DNA of 64,000 nucleotides from NCBI RefSeq assembly GCF_030866765.1, contig NZ_CP133017.1, forward strand, positions 3,640,001 to 3,704,000, read 5' to 3'. The notes under the pieces are model-generated. The model searched no databases, was not told the DNA's origin, and saw only the letters and a list, made by a program, of their open reading frames with translations. This document shows, piece after piece, positions 51,402 through 60,262 of this stretch (position 1 is its first letter; the number at the start of each line of letters is the position of its first letter). A program made the translations under genes and the position numbers. This DNA comes from Paenibacillus silvisoli. GTDB taxonomy: Bacteria; Bacillota; Bacilli; Paenibacillales; Paenibacillaceae.

Positions 51402-51674
51402 TTAGCTCTTATTCGCCCGCCAATCCATCTTGCTGTTGTTCAGCAAGTATTCAAAATCGTTTTCAAGCCGCTTCTTCTCGGCCGCGCGCGCTTCTTCCTC
51501 GCGCTTGCGGATGTCGGCTTTCCGCTTCTCCTCCGCGTCCTTGAGCTCCTGCGCCGCGCCCTTCAGCTTATCCAGGACATCCGGACGAAGCAAATCCTTC
51601 AGCGTAGCCGGCTTCTCCTCGCTCGCTTGCTTCTGCTGCGCCGGAGCCGGTTTAAACTTGTTCTTCTTTGCCAT
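51402..51674 (-). CDS. DUF3886 (YqkE-like) protein
   Basis: A 90-residue protein. The N-terminus is basic and Gln/Pro-rich; ATLKDLLRPDVLDKLKGAAQELK (about 25-47) is followed by a highly charged coiled coil and a FEYLLNNSKMDWR end, the YqkE pattern. The role is unknown. ATG at 51674 with AGGTGATAC upstream is preferred to an ATT-like start 9 bp before. It lies between the nickel permease gene and its own terminator. Confidence 0.8.
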   Translation of the reverse strand: MAKKNKFKPAPAQQKQASEEKPATLKDLLRPDVLDKLKGAAQELKDAEEKRKADIRKREEEARAAEKKRLENDFEYLLNNSKMDWRANKS

Positions 51675-51722
51675 CTGTATCACCTGCCTGCCCTCATTAT
51701 AGCAAGCAACGCTTCAAGCTTA

Positions 51723-52733
51723 CTAGTACCGCTGCTCGAGCTTCATCGTTTTCCAAACCGTTACGGACACGATCCAGGCCAGGATGAAGATCGCTACGAG
51801 AAAATAACCGAGGTCTCCAAGGTCAAGCGAGCTCACCCATTGCAGAAACGGTCCTTGCAGGTTCAGCCGCTCCGTCAATATTTGCAGCAGCTCCACCATG
51901 CCGATCAATAGCGCCGAAACGACGGATACGCTGGTGACCGTGACGTTGTAAAACATTTTGCGAAGCGGCGTGTGGAACGCCCAGCGGTAAGCTTCGCTCA
52001 TAAACATGCCGTCGGCCGTGTCGAGCAGGCTCATGCCCGCCGCGAACAGCAGCGGCAGCGCGAGGATGCCCAGCATCGAAACGGAGCTTTGCGCTGCCCC
52101 GGCGGAAAGCGCCATCAGCCCTACCTCAGTCGCGGTGTCGAAGCCGAGCCCGAACAGAAAGCCGAGCGGGTACACATGCCAGCTGCGGTTAATGAGACGA
52201 AATAGCGGCTTGAACAGGCGCGAGAAGAAGCCTCTGGCTTCCATGAGCCGATCGATCTCGTCCTGGCTGTGCCGGCCCGCGCGCAGGCCGCGGAACATCT
52301 GAAACAGATTGATCAAGATAAGCAAATTGACAATGCCGATCAGCAGCAGAAAGATCCCGGATACGGATGTGCCGATCAGCTTGCCCGTGTGCTGCATCAT
52401 CGGCATTTCGTTCTGGATCCATTTGACCGAGAACGCGATCGCCAGCACCATCAGAAACACGACGGACGAATGGCCAAGCGAGAAATAGAAGCCGACGCCC
52501 AACGGGTTTCGTTTCTGCTGCACCAGCTTCCGGACCGTATTGTCGATTGCCGCGATATGATCGGCATCGAACGCATGCCTCATGCCGAGCGTGTATGCGA
52601 GCAGCCCGAGACTCCAAAAACCGGCGTCCGCGCGGACCGCGATCATGAGGCCGGTAAGCCCCAATAGATGCAAGGCGATGACGACAATGATGTAGCCCGC
52701 CCACGATTTTCGAGACTTCCAAAGGTTATGCAT
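51723..52733 (-). CDS. NiCoT family nickel/cobalt transporter (HoxN/NixA type)
   Basis: A 336-residue membrane protein with eight helices. The signature of the family, RHAFDADHIAAIDN, lies at about 52-65; LGHSSVVFLM near 87 and LGFDTATEVGL near 202 are the second and third motifs. It is a high-affinity uptake permease for Ni2+ or Co2+. ATG 52733 follows GGGAGGGCGAGGG. It is a single-gene unit with no visible nickel riboswitch or urease/hydrogenase genes nearby. Confidence 0.92.
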   Translation of the reverse strand: MHNLWKSRKSWAGYIIVVIALHLLGLTGLMIAVRADAGFWSLGLLAYTLGMRHAFDADHIAAIDNTVRKLVQQKRNPLGVGFYFSLGHSSVVFLMVLAIAFSVKWIQNEMPMMQHTGKLIGTSVSGIFLLLIGIVNLLILINLFQMFRGLRAGRHSQDEIDRLMEARGFFSRLFKPLFRLINRSWHVYPLGFLFGLGFDTATEVGLMALSAGAAQSSVSMLGILALPLLFAAGMSLLDTADGMFMSEAYRWAFHTPLRKMFYNVTVTSVSVVSALLIGMVELLQILTERLNLQGPFLQWVSSLDLGDLGYFLVAIFILAWIVSVTVWKTMKLEQRY

Positions 52734-52813
52734 GATTCCCTCGCCCTCCCATGTTACATTATCTAACAAACCCGCGTGAGTTCATTATAAAAGGAACCTC
52801 CTGGAATAGCTAC

Positions 52814-52846
52814 ACAAAAAAAAGACCGACTAATGAGGTCGGTCAA
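52814..52846 (-). terminator. Intrinsic terminator of the deacetylase-like gene
   Basis: On the minus strand GACCGAC/GTCGGTC with a 7-nt loop is followed by eight T residues. The stem overlaps the stop codon of the gene. Confidence 0.85.
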
Positions 52847-54207
52847 AATAAGGCCGGCTTTAGGGTCCACGTTTGCAGCTGGGAATGCCGAATCAATTTG
52901 GGTACCTTCAAGTCCTGCGGGAACGGACTCCACTTCGGCCCCCAAACTTCGTCTGTTTTGGCGTGCATGATCGGTACCAAGCGCCCCGTTACAAGCTCAA
53001 CGCGATCTTGCTCGCTAAGCCCGTTCGCAATGATGCTGGCTAGCGTGCAAGTGAGGTCAACCGGGCTGATCCGGCAGCCCGAAACGGTGAAGGAGTCAGG
53101 CAGCTGCTTGTAGTCCAGTACGCTTGGATATTCCACGGAGATGGCTTCGATGACAGCAGAGACGAGGAAGCTTTCAGATGCTCGTTCGCTCTCCACTTCA
53201 TGCTCTGGTCCGTATAGGAGCTCAGGCAACAATGAATCGCCGCGCAAATAGCTGCAAAAGAGCGAATGCAGCTCTGAAGCCGACAGCGAGTACCCGTTAT
53301 GTACGCAGTAGGTCAGATCACTTGATACGACGGAAGCAAGGGCGCGGACATCCGCGGCCGCCAATGGCTGCCGGTTGGACGTTTCCATTTGAAGCGCTTC
53401 TTCCGAAGTGATGTAAGTTACGTTTGGTTTCGTCAGCGTATAGTCCAGGAAGGAGCCGAGCATTTCAATATACGTTTCCATAGCGCCGGAAGGTCTAAGC
53501 GGAGCTGGCCGCCATTGATCGCGAGGCGTATTATGACCGTAGTTGAAGTTTACGCCGTCCCAGAAGCCCGTACACGCAAACTCGCAAGGATGATAGAAAA
53601 TGCTTATGAAGCCGCCGTCCTCCTGCATCAGCTCGTCGTATAGGCGGTCGAAGTCGCGTATGCCCTCTTGCAGCCCGTTCTCGTTCAACTCCATGCGCAT
53701 AATGCCTTTGAGATCGGTCAGATTGAGCATGCCGCCGTACCAGAATGGTTTGTTGTGGAGCGTAATTTGATCGTGGACATCGAGATAGACCGGAATCCCC
53801 CATTTGCGCAGCGCGGGAAAAGCTTGCGGCGCCCATGAATAACCGGGCTGACCGTAGCATTTGCTTGCCTTTCCCGTAATTCTCGCGACATCATCGAGTC
53901 CGTCTTTCTCTCGCCGTTCAAATTCCATTGCCCCTTCGGCGAACCCGTACGCCTCCAGATATTCGCTTTTCGTAGGATGCACGCTGTGGTAGTCCGTGTG
54001 ATAGCCAACCTCATGCGGCTTTAACTGTTCTATGATATCCGTCCTGCTGCCACGCTCCAGCTTGCGCGCTTTCTCGCCGACGATCTTGAAGCTTGCTTTT
54101 ATATTTCGGCTGTTCAGCATATTCAGCACGGCTAGCAGCGCATCTTCCGCTTCCTTCGTGATGTAGTCTTCCGTATCGAACCAGAGCATCACATGAATAG
54201 CTGGCAC
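52843..54207 (-). CDS. Polysaccharide deacetylase-like (NodB fold) protein
   Basis: A 454-residue protein. The NodB-type domain fills about 1-270: LWFDTEDY (metal and catalytic Asp pair), HTDYHSVHP (His pair; H-x-D-x-H-S-x-x-H), GQPGYSWAPQAFPALRKWG and YHPCEF near 215. The remaining 180 residues are an unassigned alpha-helical region. It lacks a signal peptide. The GTG start follows GGGGAGG; an ATG 66 bp upstream has none. A terminator separates it from the kinase gene above, yet the orientation and spacing place it at the end of the sulfatase cluster. The substrate is unknown. Confidence 0.75.
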   Translation of the reverse strand: MPAIHVMLWFDTEDYITKEAEDALLAVLNMLNSRNIKASFKIVGEKARKLERGSRTDIIEQLKPHEVGYHTDYHSVHPTKSEYLEAYGFAEGAMEFERREKDGLDDVARITGKASKCYGQPGYSWAPQAFPALRKWGIPVYLDVHDQITLHNKPFWYGGMLNLTDLKGIMRMELNENGLQEGIRDFDRLYDELMQEDGGFISIFYHPCEFACTGFWDGVNFNYGHNTPRDQWRPAPLRPSGAMETYIEMLGSFLDYTLTKPNVTYITSEEALQMETSNRQPLAAADVRALASVVSSDLTYCVHNGYSLSASELHSLFCSYLRGDSLLPELLYGPEHEVESERASESFLVSAVIEAISVEYPSVLDYKQLPDSFTVSGCRISPVDLTCTLASIIANGLSEQDRVELVTGRLVPIMHAKTDEVWGPKWSPFPQDLKVPKLIRHSQLQTWTLKPALF

Positions 54208-54234
54208 TTTATTTGCCTCCCCATTCTCACGTCG

Positions 54235-54261
54235 TAAAAAAATCCGCGAATGCCGCGGATT
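54235..54261 (-). terminator. Intrinsic terminator after the pantothenate kinase-like gene
   Basis: On the minus strand ATCCGCG/CGCGGAT followed by seven T residues, immediately after the stop. Confidence 0.75.
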
Positions 54262-55072
54262 ATCGATCATCAAGCTTCAATAGCGCGCCAATCGCGCCGC
54301 AATATTCGCCTTGCTCCAGAAACAGCGGCGCAGCTCCCCGAAGCACGGTATAATCTTGGATAACCGCTCTTAGATGGTCATTATCGATAAAAGACGAACC
54401 GATGTAAACGATCGAGGTCGTTCCGAATTGTCCGGCCGCCAGCACGCTTGCGGTCGCTACCGTTTCCCCTACCATGCCGACAACGGCCGCCAGCAGATCC
54501 TGCTTCGAAATCCGGTCGATCCCGTCGATATGACTGAGCTTCGCAAAGTTGCTCGCCGTTAAATGGCCCGGTATCGGCGTCTCGGCGCCGTTATAAATAT
54601 CGCTGACCGTCAAATCGATGCGCTCGCGAACGCCTTGCTTCGCCAACGAAACAATGTCGTTGAAATTCGACAGCCCGGTAACGAGCCGGGAGAGCCCCAT
54701 TAACGTACCGCCGCCAATGCCGGTACCGCCGATACGACGATGCTTAGCCGCGTCGACATAATGAATCGAGGTGCCTGTACCCACGTTCACAAGGACAAAC
54801 GCCTGCGGATTTGCACCGTTCTTACCCAGTAGGGAGTTCGCGCCGGCAACGGTGGCCTCGAATTCAATCATTTCGGACACGTTCGCGGATAGCCGCTCTT
54901 TGAGCCGGGCCGCTCCTCCGCCAGTGACGCAAACGGAAGCAGGCTTCACGCTTTCCACCCAGGACACGACGGCATCCAGCTCGGCGATTGCAACTTTTTT
55001 ATACTCCATGTCAAATTTGCTTACAAAAGCCAGCTTAATGAGCGTCCCGCCCACATCGATTCCGATTCTCAT
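54260..55072 (-). CDS. coaW: Type II pantothenate kinase-like protein
   Basis: A 270-residue ASKHA-fold kinase. IGIDVGGTLIKLAF (phosphate 1) is at about 3-16, VNVGTGTSIHYV (phosphate 2) at about 98, and GGTGIGGGTLMGLSRLVTGL at about 117-136, which is typical of the staphylococcal and bacillar type II pantothenate kinase. It would start CoA synthesis. In this context, next to a protein kinase and a sulfatase, it could instead phosphorylate another small molecule of the pathway. ATG 55072 has AAAGGA upstream; the gap to the kinase gene is 13 bp. Confidence 0.78.
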   Translation of the reverse strand: MRIGIDVGGTLIKLAFVSKFDMEYKKVAIAELDAVVSWVESVKPASVCVTGGGAARLKERLSANVSEMIEFEATVAGANSLLGKNGANPQAFVLVNVGTGTSIHYVDAAKHRRIGGTGIGGGTLMGLSRLVTGLSNFNDIVSLAKQGVRERIDLTVSDIYNGAETPIPGHLTASNFAKLSHIDGIDRISKQDLLAAVVGMVGETVATASVLAAGQFGTTSIVYIGSSFIDNDHLRAVIQDYTVLRGAAPLFLEQGEYCGAIGALLKLDDR

Positions 55073-55085
55073 GGTGGTTCCTTTC

Positions 55086-55913
55086 TCAGCGCTCGTTAAC
55101 GGCAGCCGTCCACGCCTCGTGCAGCTCACCGATCGATGGATAACGTTCGTTCTTCTCTAATTGTACGGCTTTCGACGCAATCGCATGCAAGCGTTCTCCG
55201 GCTTCCCATTTCTCGATCGAGCGGTCAACGCCGCCGCCGAACAATTGAAAGGCCGTCGCACCCATGACAAACACATTGGACCGCTCATCGATTTGAGCGC
55301 CTAGCTGTAACTCTTCCGGCGACATATACCTGCTCGATCCCCACATGCGGCCCATCGTATTCATAACGGGCATAGGTCTGTAAAACTCAATGTCGCACAG
55401 CATCGTATGCTTCGATTGAAAATCATACATGATACTGCCGTCATAGAAGTCGAGCGCAATATAACCGCAAGCGTGAACATGCTCGTGAAAATTCAGGATC
55501 GTCTCGAAAATCCGAAGCTTGTCCTCCACGGGCAAGGCGATAAATCGATCGTACGACTGGTATTGCCTGCCCATGCATTCGCCGTCGAACCAATCGAACA
55601 CCGTCAGATAGCCCCCGGCAATTTCTTTATGCTGATGGATCTGAATGAGGCTGGGGTGGCTCAAATGTTCATAGATGCGAATGGTTGATTTGAGCCGGGC
55701 GATGGCTTCTTCCGCGCTCACATTGCTTAACATCGTCGCGGCCCCCGCCAATTTCAAGAACAGCTTCTTGTCGCGTCCTTGAACGCCGAAACAGAGATTG
55801 CCGGAATCCTGCTGATCGAAAACGGCAAACACGCGGCCATATTCGGAAAGGAACGTAAAATCGAAGTCTTCCTTCAAATCGAACGCGACCTCGTCGATCG
55901 TTTTCGTAATCAT
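55086..55913 (-). CDS. Atypical protein-kinase-fold protein
   Basis: A 275-residue soluble kinase-like protein. The nucleotide-binding Lys is probably in KLFLKLAGA (about 50). The catalytic loop is YIALDFYDGSIMYDF: Asp is kept, but the usual Lys and Asn of DLKxxN are Tyr and Ser. The DFG motif reads DIE (LCDIEFY). The C-lobe is normal (GSSRYMSPEELQLGAQIDERSNVFVMGATAF). It may be active with altered chemistry, or a pseudokinase. It overlaps the sulfatase gene upstream by ATGA, so the two are coupled. Confidence 0.78.
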   Translation of the reverse strand: MITKTIDEVAFDLKEDFDFTFLSEYGRVFAVFDQQDSGNLCFGVQGRDKKLFLKLAGAATMLSNVSAEEAIARLKSTIRIYEHLSHPSLIQIHQHKEIAGGYLTVFDWFDGECMGRQYQSYDRFIALPVEDKLRIFETILNFHEHVHACGYIALDFYDGSIMYDFQSKHTMLCDIEFYRPMPVMNTMGRMWGSSRYMSPEELQLGAQIDERSNVFVMGATAFQLFGGGVDRSIEKWEAGERLHAIASKAVQLEKNERYPSIGELHEAWTAAVNER

Positions 55914-57313
55914 GCCTTGGCTCCTTCCAGCAGCTGCCTCCGCGTCCATTCGTTCGCGACGGCCGGGTCTTCATCCCCCGACAGCCGGTCAAACAGCCGC
56001 TTCCGCAGCTCCGCCACGACGTCTGCATGTTCCTTCCTGCCAATGACATTATCCAGCTCGCCTGGATCGTCATCCAGCCTGTAAAGCTCGTCGGTGTCCG
56101 TTAAGTTCCATATATATTTCCATTCCCGCGTACGGATCATGCGCTGCGTATACAGTCCGAACTGCTGGCCGTTATAGGAGGCTACGACCTCATCGCGCCA
56201 TGGCTGATCCGACTCGCCCGCCGTAACGAGCGGCGTCAAAGACCGGCCATGAAAAGCCGCGTCGTTATTCGCATCCAGCCCTGCTAATTCAAACAGCGTC
56301 GGAGCCATATCGAGCAAATTGTAAACGAAGTCATCGCGTTCGACGCCTGCTTGAACTTGTCCCGGCCAAGAAATCATAAGCGGCACGCGCACGACATCGT
56401 CGTAGAGAATATAGTGCTTATCCATCATGCGATGCGAGCCGCACATATCTCCGTGATCCGCCGTAAAAACGATCAACGTGTTATCGGCCGCCCCAATCCT
56501 TTCAAGCGCGCTCAGCACGCGGCCGATCGCGTCGTCAAGCTGGCTGATAATGCCGTAATAGCGCGCGACGACAGGCGCCCAGTCCGCCCACGCGTAATTT
56601 TCGATTCCCCAGCTGAGCAGCTGCTGACGTTGAATGTACGGCTTGCCGGCAAACGTCTCCTGGAAGCCGAGCCACTCCGGAATATCATCCGGATGATACA
56701 TCGCTGCGAACTCGCCAGCCGGGCGGCATGGCAAATGCGGCTCCTCAAAATGAAGAGCCACATGCCACGGGCCTCCGCCGGCCTGCAGCCGCTCCATCTC
56801 CTCGATAGCCCGGTTCGCGAACCAATGCGTTTCCGCATCCTCGACCGGGATCGGATTTTTCTCGCCGAAAAAGCCGTTCGTGTAACTCACTTCCGGGTAG
56901 AGGCTTTTCCGGAACGCGCGATAATCGTCTACGCCGACGTAGGAGCCGTAGCCGAACGCCGTCGGATCGAGCTCCGGGTTAACGCCCCATTTGCCGAGAA
57001 AAGCCGACGCATAACCGTGCCCTGCCAATGCGGCGCTCCAGGAATATTGATCGGGCTGCAAATAGCCGACAGGCAGAAACGCGTTGTAATTCCACAGCGC
57101 CCCGATCGTTTCGGCTCTTCTGCCGTGCAGCATCGACTGCCGCGCCGGACTGCAAACCGGAATATGCGAATAGGCGTGGTGAAACACGGTGCTTTGCGCC
57201 GCGAGCTTATCCAGATGCGGCGTCTGAACGGGATAGACGCGGCTATAGCCGACGCAATCGTAACGCAATTGGTCGGCTGTAATGAGTAATATATTAGGAG
57301 GGCTCTGTGCCAT
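55910..57313 (-). CDS. Sulfatase (Cys-type, formylglycine signature)
   Basis: A 467-residue protein of the alkaline phosphatase superfamily. The metal-binding N-terminus is NILLITADQLRYD (Asp14). The signature PVCSPARQSMLHG has Cys54, Pro56 and Arg58, exactly the CxPxR for oxidation to formylglycine. TADHGDMCGSH (about 305) gives the Asp-His metal ligands. It lacks a signal peptide, so it works in the cytoplasm on an imported sulfate ester. The start overlaps the AraC gene by 20 bp. A maturase is not encoded in the window. Confidence 0.85.
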   Translation of the reverse strand: MAQSPPNILLITADQLRYDCVGYSRVYPVQTPHLDKLAAQSTVFHHAYSHIPVCSPARQSMLHGRRAETIGALWNYNAFLPVGYLQPDQYSWSAALAGHGYASAFLGKWGVNPELDPTAFGYGSYVGVDDYRAFRKSLYPEVSYTNGFFGEKNPIPVEDAETHWFANRAIEEMERLQAGGGPWHVALHFEEPHLPCRPAGEFAAMYHPDDIPEWLGFQETFAGKPYIQRQQLLSWGIENYAWADWAPVVARYYGIISQLDDAIGRVLSALERIGAADNTLIVFTADHGDMCGSHRMMDKHYILYDDVVRVPLMISWPGQVQAGVERDDFVYNLLDMAPTLFELAGLDANNDAAFHGRSLTPLVTAGESDQPWRDEVVASYNGQQFGLYTQRMIRTREWKYIWNLTDTDELYRLDDDPGELDNVIGRKEHADVVAELRKRLFDRLSGDEDPAVANEWTRRQLLEGAKA

Positions 57314-58220
57314 TAGCGATAATCGTCTCCTCTCCGGTATAGCCGCTCGCGCGGTATTGGCTTGGCGAACAGCCGACATGCCGCAGAAACAGCCGATTAA
57401 AAAACGACTGATCCTCGTAGCCGACCATGGTCGCGATGACGATCACCTTCTCGTCCGTATCGTGCAGCAGATGCTTGGCCCGCTCGATCCGTATTTCGTG
57501 AAGCGCCTCGAAGACGCTTCGGTTATATTCTTCCTGCATCAGCCGGTTCAGCTGCCGGATGCTGGCATTGAACAAGGACGACAGCGACTGCAGCGTAATC
57601 TTCTTCTCGTAATTGCGCTCCAAGTAGCCGTAAATGCGCTTCGCCGTCATTTCGCGCTCCATTTGGCGGGGCGACGGATGGATGCGCTGCTGCTGCATCA
57701 GCGTGTAATACCGCGAGAGCAGCACGAGCAGCTCGATCATTTGCAGCCTGATGAGCGTCGTGTGGCCGATGGAGCGCCCGTTCATCTCGCGGATCATATT
57801 TTCCAGCAGCTGCAGCGCATGAGCCGCATCTTGGCCATGCAAATTGAGCCGATGGTTGAATCGCACCTCGTGCTTCAAAAACGGATGCACATAGAAATAG
57901 TCCATCGAGCCGGTAATTTCGAGCTCGCCCAGAAGCGCATCCGGGATAAAAGAAGGCATGAACAAGCAGTTGATGATTTCCATCTGCTCGCCCTTCTCCA
58001 CCTCGTACGCATGCGTTTCGCCGGGGTTGATGATGAAGACGTCGCCGGCATGAACGTCATAGTGCGTCCCTTCGAAGACATGCTTCCCCTTCCCGCGGAC
58101 GACATAGACGAGCTCGACAAATTCATGCCCATGCTCCCGAATGGAGCCTTGCACGGTTCGTGTAATCCAGAACGGAAATTCAACCTTCATGTAGCCGTTG
58201 CTGCTCAAAATATCCTTCAT
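57294..58220 (-). CDS. AraC family transcriptional regulator (cluster regulator)
   Basis: A 308-residue protein. A cupin sensor domain (about 15-120, FVELVYVVRGKGKHVFEG and DVFIINPGETHAYEVEKGE) precedes the AraC double HTH (about 205-300, with FNASIRQLNRLMQEEYN and IATMVGYEDQSFFNRLFLRHVG). It sits inside the minus-strand sulfatase cluster, overlapping the Cys-type sulfatase gene, so it probably controls the cluster in response to its substrate (inference). ATG 58220 follows GAGGGTGG. Confidence 0.88.
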   Translation of the reverse strand: MKDILSSNGYMKVEFPFWITRTVQGSIREHGHEFVELVYVVRGKGKHVFEGTHYDVHAGDVFIINPGETHAYEVEKGEQMEIINCLFMPSFIPDALLGELEITGSMDYFYVHPFLKHEVRFNHRLNLHGQDAAHALQLLENMIREMNGRSIGHTTLIRLQMIELLVLLSRYYTLMQQQRIHPSPRQMEREMTAKRIYGYLERNYEKKITLQSLSSLFNASIRQLNRLMQEEYNRSVFEALHEIRIERAKHLLHDTDEKVIVIATMVGYEDQSFFNRLFLRHVGCSPSQYRASGYTGEETIIANGTEPS

Positions 58221-58265
58221 ACACGCCACCCTCACTAGCAAGTCTGCGCCTGCGATGATGCGGAA

Positions 58266-59696
58266 CTATTTGCTGCTGTGCGAATGCTTTCCTGCCGCTT
58301 CGTCAAACCGGGCGCGGTCCGGGTTGCTCTTCCATTCGTCCCAGGACATGCCCGCCCCCGCCAAAATCTGCTCGATCCGTCTGCGGAAAGGAAGCCCTCT
58401 CTCCTTCAGCTGGATGCGCATCGGATCCGGTCTGCCTCCCAGCTTCCCTGCGACCCATTCGTCCAGCTCGCGCTCGAACGCATCGGCCAGCTCAGGCTCG
58501 ACTTCAGCGAGATTCATCGTCTCGCCGGGGTCGACGGATAGATCGTACAGCTCGCGCGGCGGCCTGGTGAAAGGTCCGGCATCGTACGTACGAATAAACT
58601 TGTAACGGCCGGTACGAATGCCCCTCGCCGCCTGCCACGCGCATTCGCTCAAATATACGGTGGCGTGGGTCCCGTCCGTTTTGCTTTCGATCGCATCCCA
58701 TAGACTTCTGCCGTCAAGTCCTGCCGGCTCGGCAAGCTTGGTAAGATCGATGCCTGCCGGCGCCTCCCGCTTAACCGCCTCCAGCAGCGTCGGAAGCAAA
58801 TCGACCTGCTGGACCAAACCAGGCGCGCGTCTGCCTTCCGGCAGTCTGCCCGGCCATCTCATAATGACGGGGACGTTGACGGTTGGCTCATACAGACCGC
58901 AATGATCCCAATAAATATCGTGCTCCGTCAAGCTTTCGCCATGATCGCCGAACAGGACGAGCAGCGTGTCATCCTGAATGCCTAAATTCGCCAAATGATC
59001 GTCAAGCTCCTTCAACCGGTCGTCCAAATAGCGGATTTCCGCGTCGTAGAGCGCGTCATAGTAATCGCTGTCGGTCACGTTTCCGACGAGATCGTAGTGA
59101 TGGTGCTTAAAGAACGGATAGGCGGAGTGATTGTACGCCGGCTCCATGCTTTTGTTGCGAGAATCGTAAGGATCTTTGGACGAGTCGTAAAATTCCGGGA
59201 TATACGAAGCCGGCGGCAAATACGGCGTATGCGCATCCCAATAATGCAAAAACAAGAAAAACGATTCATCCTTGTGCTGCTCGATCCAAGGCATTGCGAG
59301 GCTGTTGACCGTGCTGCCGTCGATCCAGCGGTTGCCGCCTACGCTGTTGATGTAGTACTGGTAACCGCGGGCGAACCATTCCTTCAGCTGGTACAGGTTA
59401 TCGACGGCGCCTGTCGTAAAGCCGGCCGAGCGCAGCAGATGAGGCAGCCATTCCACCGATTTCGGCAGCTGCGTCAGGTCTGAGCCGTGCGAGACGACGC
59501 CTGTCGTCAGGCCGATTTTGCCCGTAAAGACGCCGGTATGGGCGACCTCCGTCGGAATATCCGCGGCGTAAGCCTGCTCGAACAGCACGCCTTCGCTCGC
59601 GATGCGGTCCATATGCGGACTCGTTCGTTTGGCGTAGCCATAGCTGCTCAGCCGGGAGGCGCGAAGCGTATCGAGGGAAATCAGGATGATTTTCAT
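58266..59696 (-). CDS. Sulfatase-like hydrolase with Thr at the formylglycine position
   Basis: A 476-residue alkaline phosphatase superfamily enzyme. IILISLDTLRASRLSSYGY starts the domain; GDHGESLTEHDIYWDHCGLYEPT carries metal ligands. At the place of CxPxR the sequence is TEVAH (Thr49, His53). Cys-type sulfatase chemistry is therefore unlikely; Thr is the nucleophile in lipoteichoic acid synthases and nucleotide phosphodiesterases of the same fold. The ATG at 59696 overlaps the APS kinase stop (ATGA). No signal peptide or membrane segment is visible. The substrate may be a phosphate or phosphonate ester (inference). Confidence 0.82.
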   Translation of the reverse strand: MKIILISLDTLRASRLSSYGYAKRTSPHMDRIASEGVLFEQAYAADIPTEVAHTGVFTGKIGLTTGVVSHGSDLTQLPKSVEWLPHLLRSAGFTTGAVDNLYQLKEWFARGYQYYINSVGGNRWIDGSTVNSLAMPWIEQHKDESFFLFLHYWDAHTPYLPPASYIPEFYDSSKDPYDSRNKSMEPAYNHSAYPFFKHHHYDLVGNVTDSDYYDALYDAEIRYLDDRLKELDDHLANLGIQDDTLLVLFGDHGESLTEHDIYWDHCGLYEPTVNVPVIMRWPGRLPEGRRAPGLVQQVDLLPTLLEAVKREAPAGIDLTKLAEPAGLDGRSLWDAIESKTDGTHATVYLSECAWQAARGIRTGRYKFIRTYDAGPFTRPPRELYDLSVDPGETMNLAEVEPELADAFERELDEWVAGKLGGRPDPMRIQLKERGLPFRRRIEQILAGAGMSWDEWKSNPDRARFDEAAGKHSHSSK

Positions 59697-60262
59697 AGCC
59701 CACCGAGTCCTTTCCGGCTGTCCAAATGAATGACCGATGCCGCCTGCTCGAGCCATGCGAGCACCATCTGGACGTTCTGCTCCAGCGTTTGGGACGACGT
59801 GCATAGCGTAATATCGGGATTGGCCGGTTCCTCATACGGATCGGAAATGCCGGTAAAATGCTGAATTTCGCCGGCTCTCGCCTTCGCGTAAAGCCCCTTC
59901 ACGTCCCGCATTTCGCACACATGCAGCGGGCATTTCACATAAATTTCGACGAACGACGGAATTTGCTGCCTAGCGGCTTCCCGCATGGCGGTATAGGGGC
60001 TGATGGCCGAGACCAGCACATCAACCCCGTTGCGCGATAGCAAATTCGCGATATAGGCAATTCTTCTTACGTTTTCGAACCGGTCCTCCATGCTGAAGCC
60101 GAGTCCCTTGCAGATCGTCGCCCGTAATTCGTCGCCGTCCAGCAGCTCGACGCGGCGGCCGCGTTCCAGCAATTTTTTCTCAACGGCTTTGGCTGTCGTC
60201 GTTTTGCCTGCTCCGGATAGACCGGTGAACCAAAGTACCGAGCCGTAACCGCTCTTCATCAT
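59693..60262 (-). CDS. cysC: Adenylylsulfate (APS) kinase
   Basis: A 189-residue kinase. The P-loop is GLSGAGKTT (14-22), followed by LLDGDELRATICKGLGFS (about 40-57), RRIAYIANLLSRNGVDVLVSAISPY (about 67-91), and the DVKGLYAKARAGEIQHFTGISDPYE lid (about 119-143), all standard for CysC. It makes 3'-phosphoadenylylsulfate (PAPS) from APS. No ATP sulfurylase or sulfotransferase is in the window. It overlaps both neighbours by 4 bp (ATGA), so it belongs to the operon. A role in making or recycling sulfate donors here is inference. Confidence 0.92.
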   Translation of the reverse strand: MMKSGYGSVLWFTGLSGAGKTTTAKAVEKKLLERGRRVELLDGDELRATICKGLGFSMEDRFENVRRIAYIANLLSRNGVDVLVSAISPYTAMREAARQQIPSFVEIYVKCPLHVCEMRDVKGLYAKARAGEIQHFTGISDPYEEPANPDITLCTSSQTLEQNVQMVLAWLEQAASVIHLDSRKGLGGL

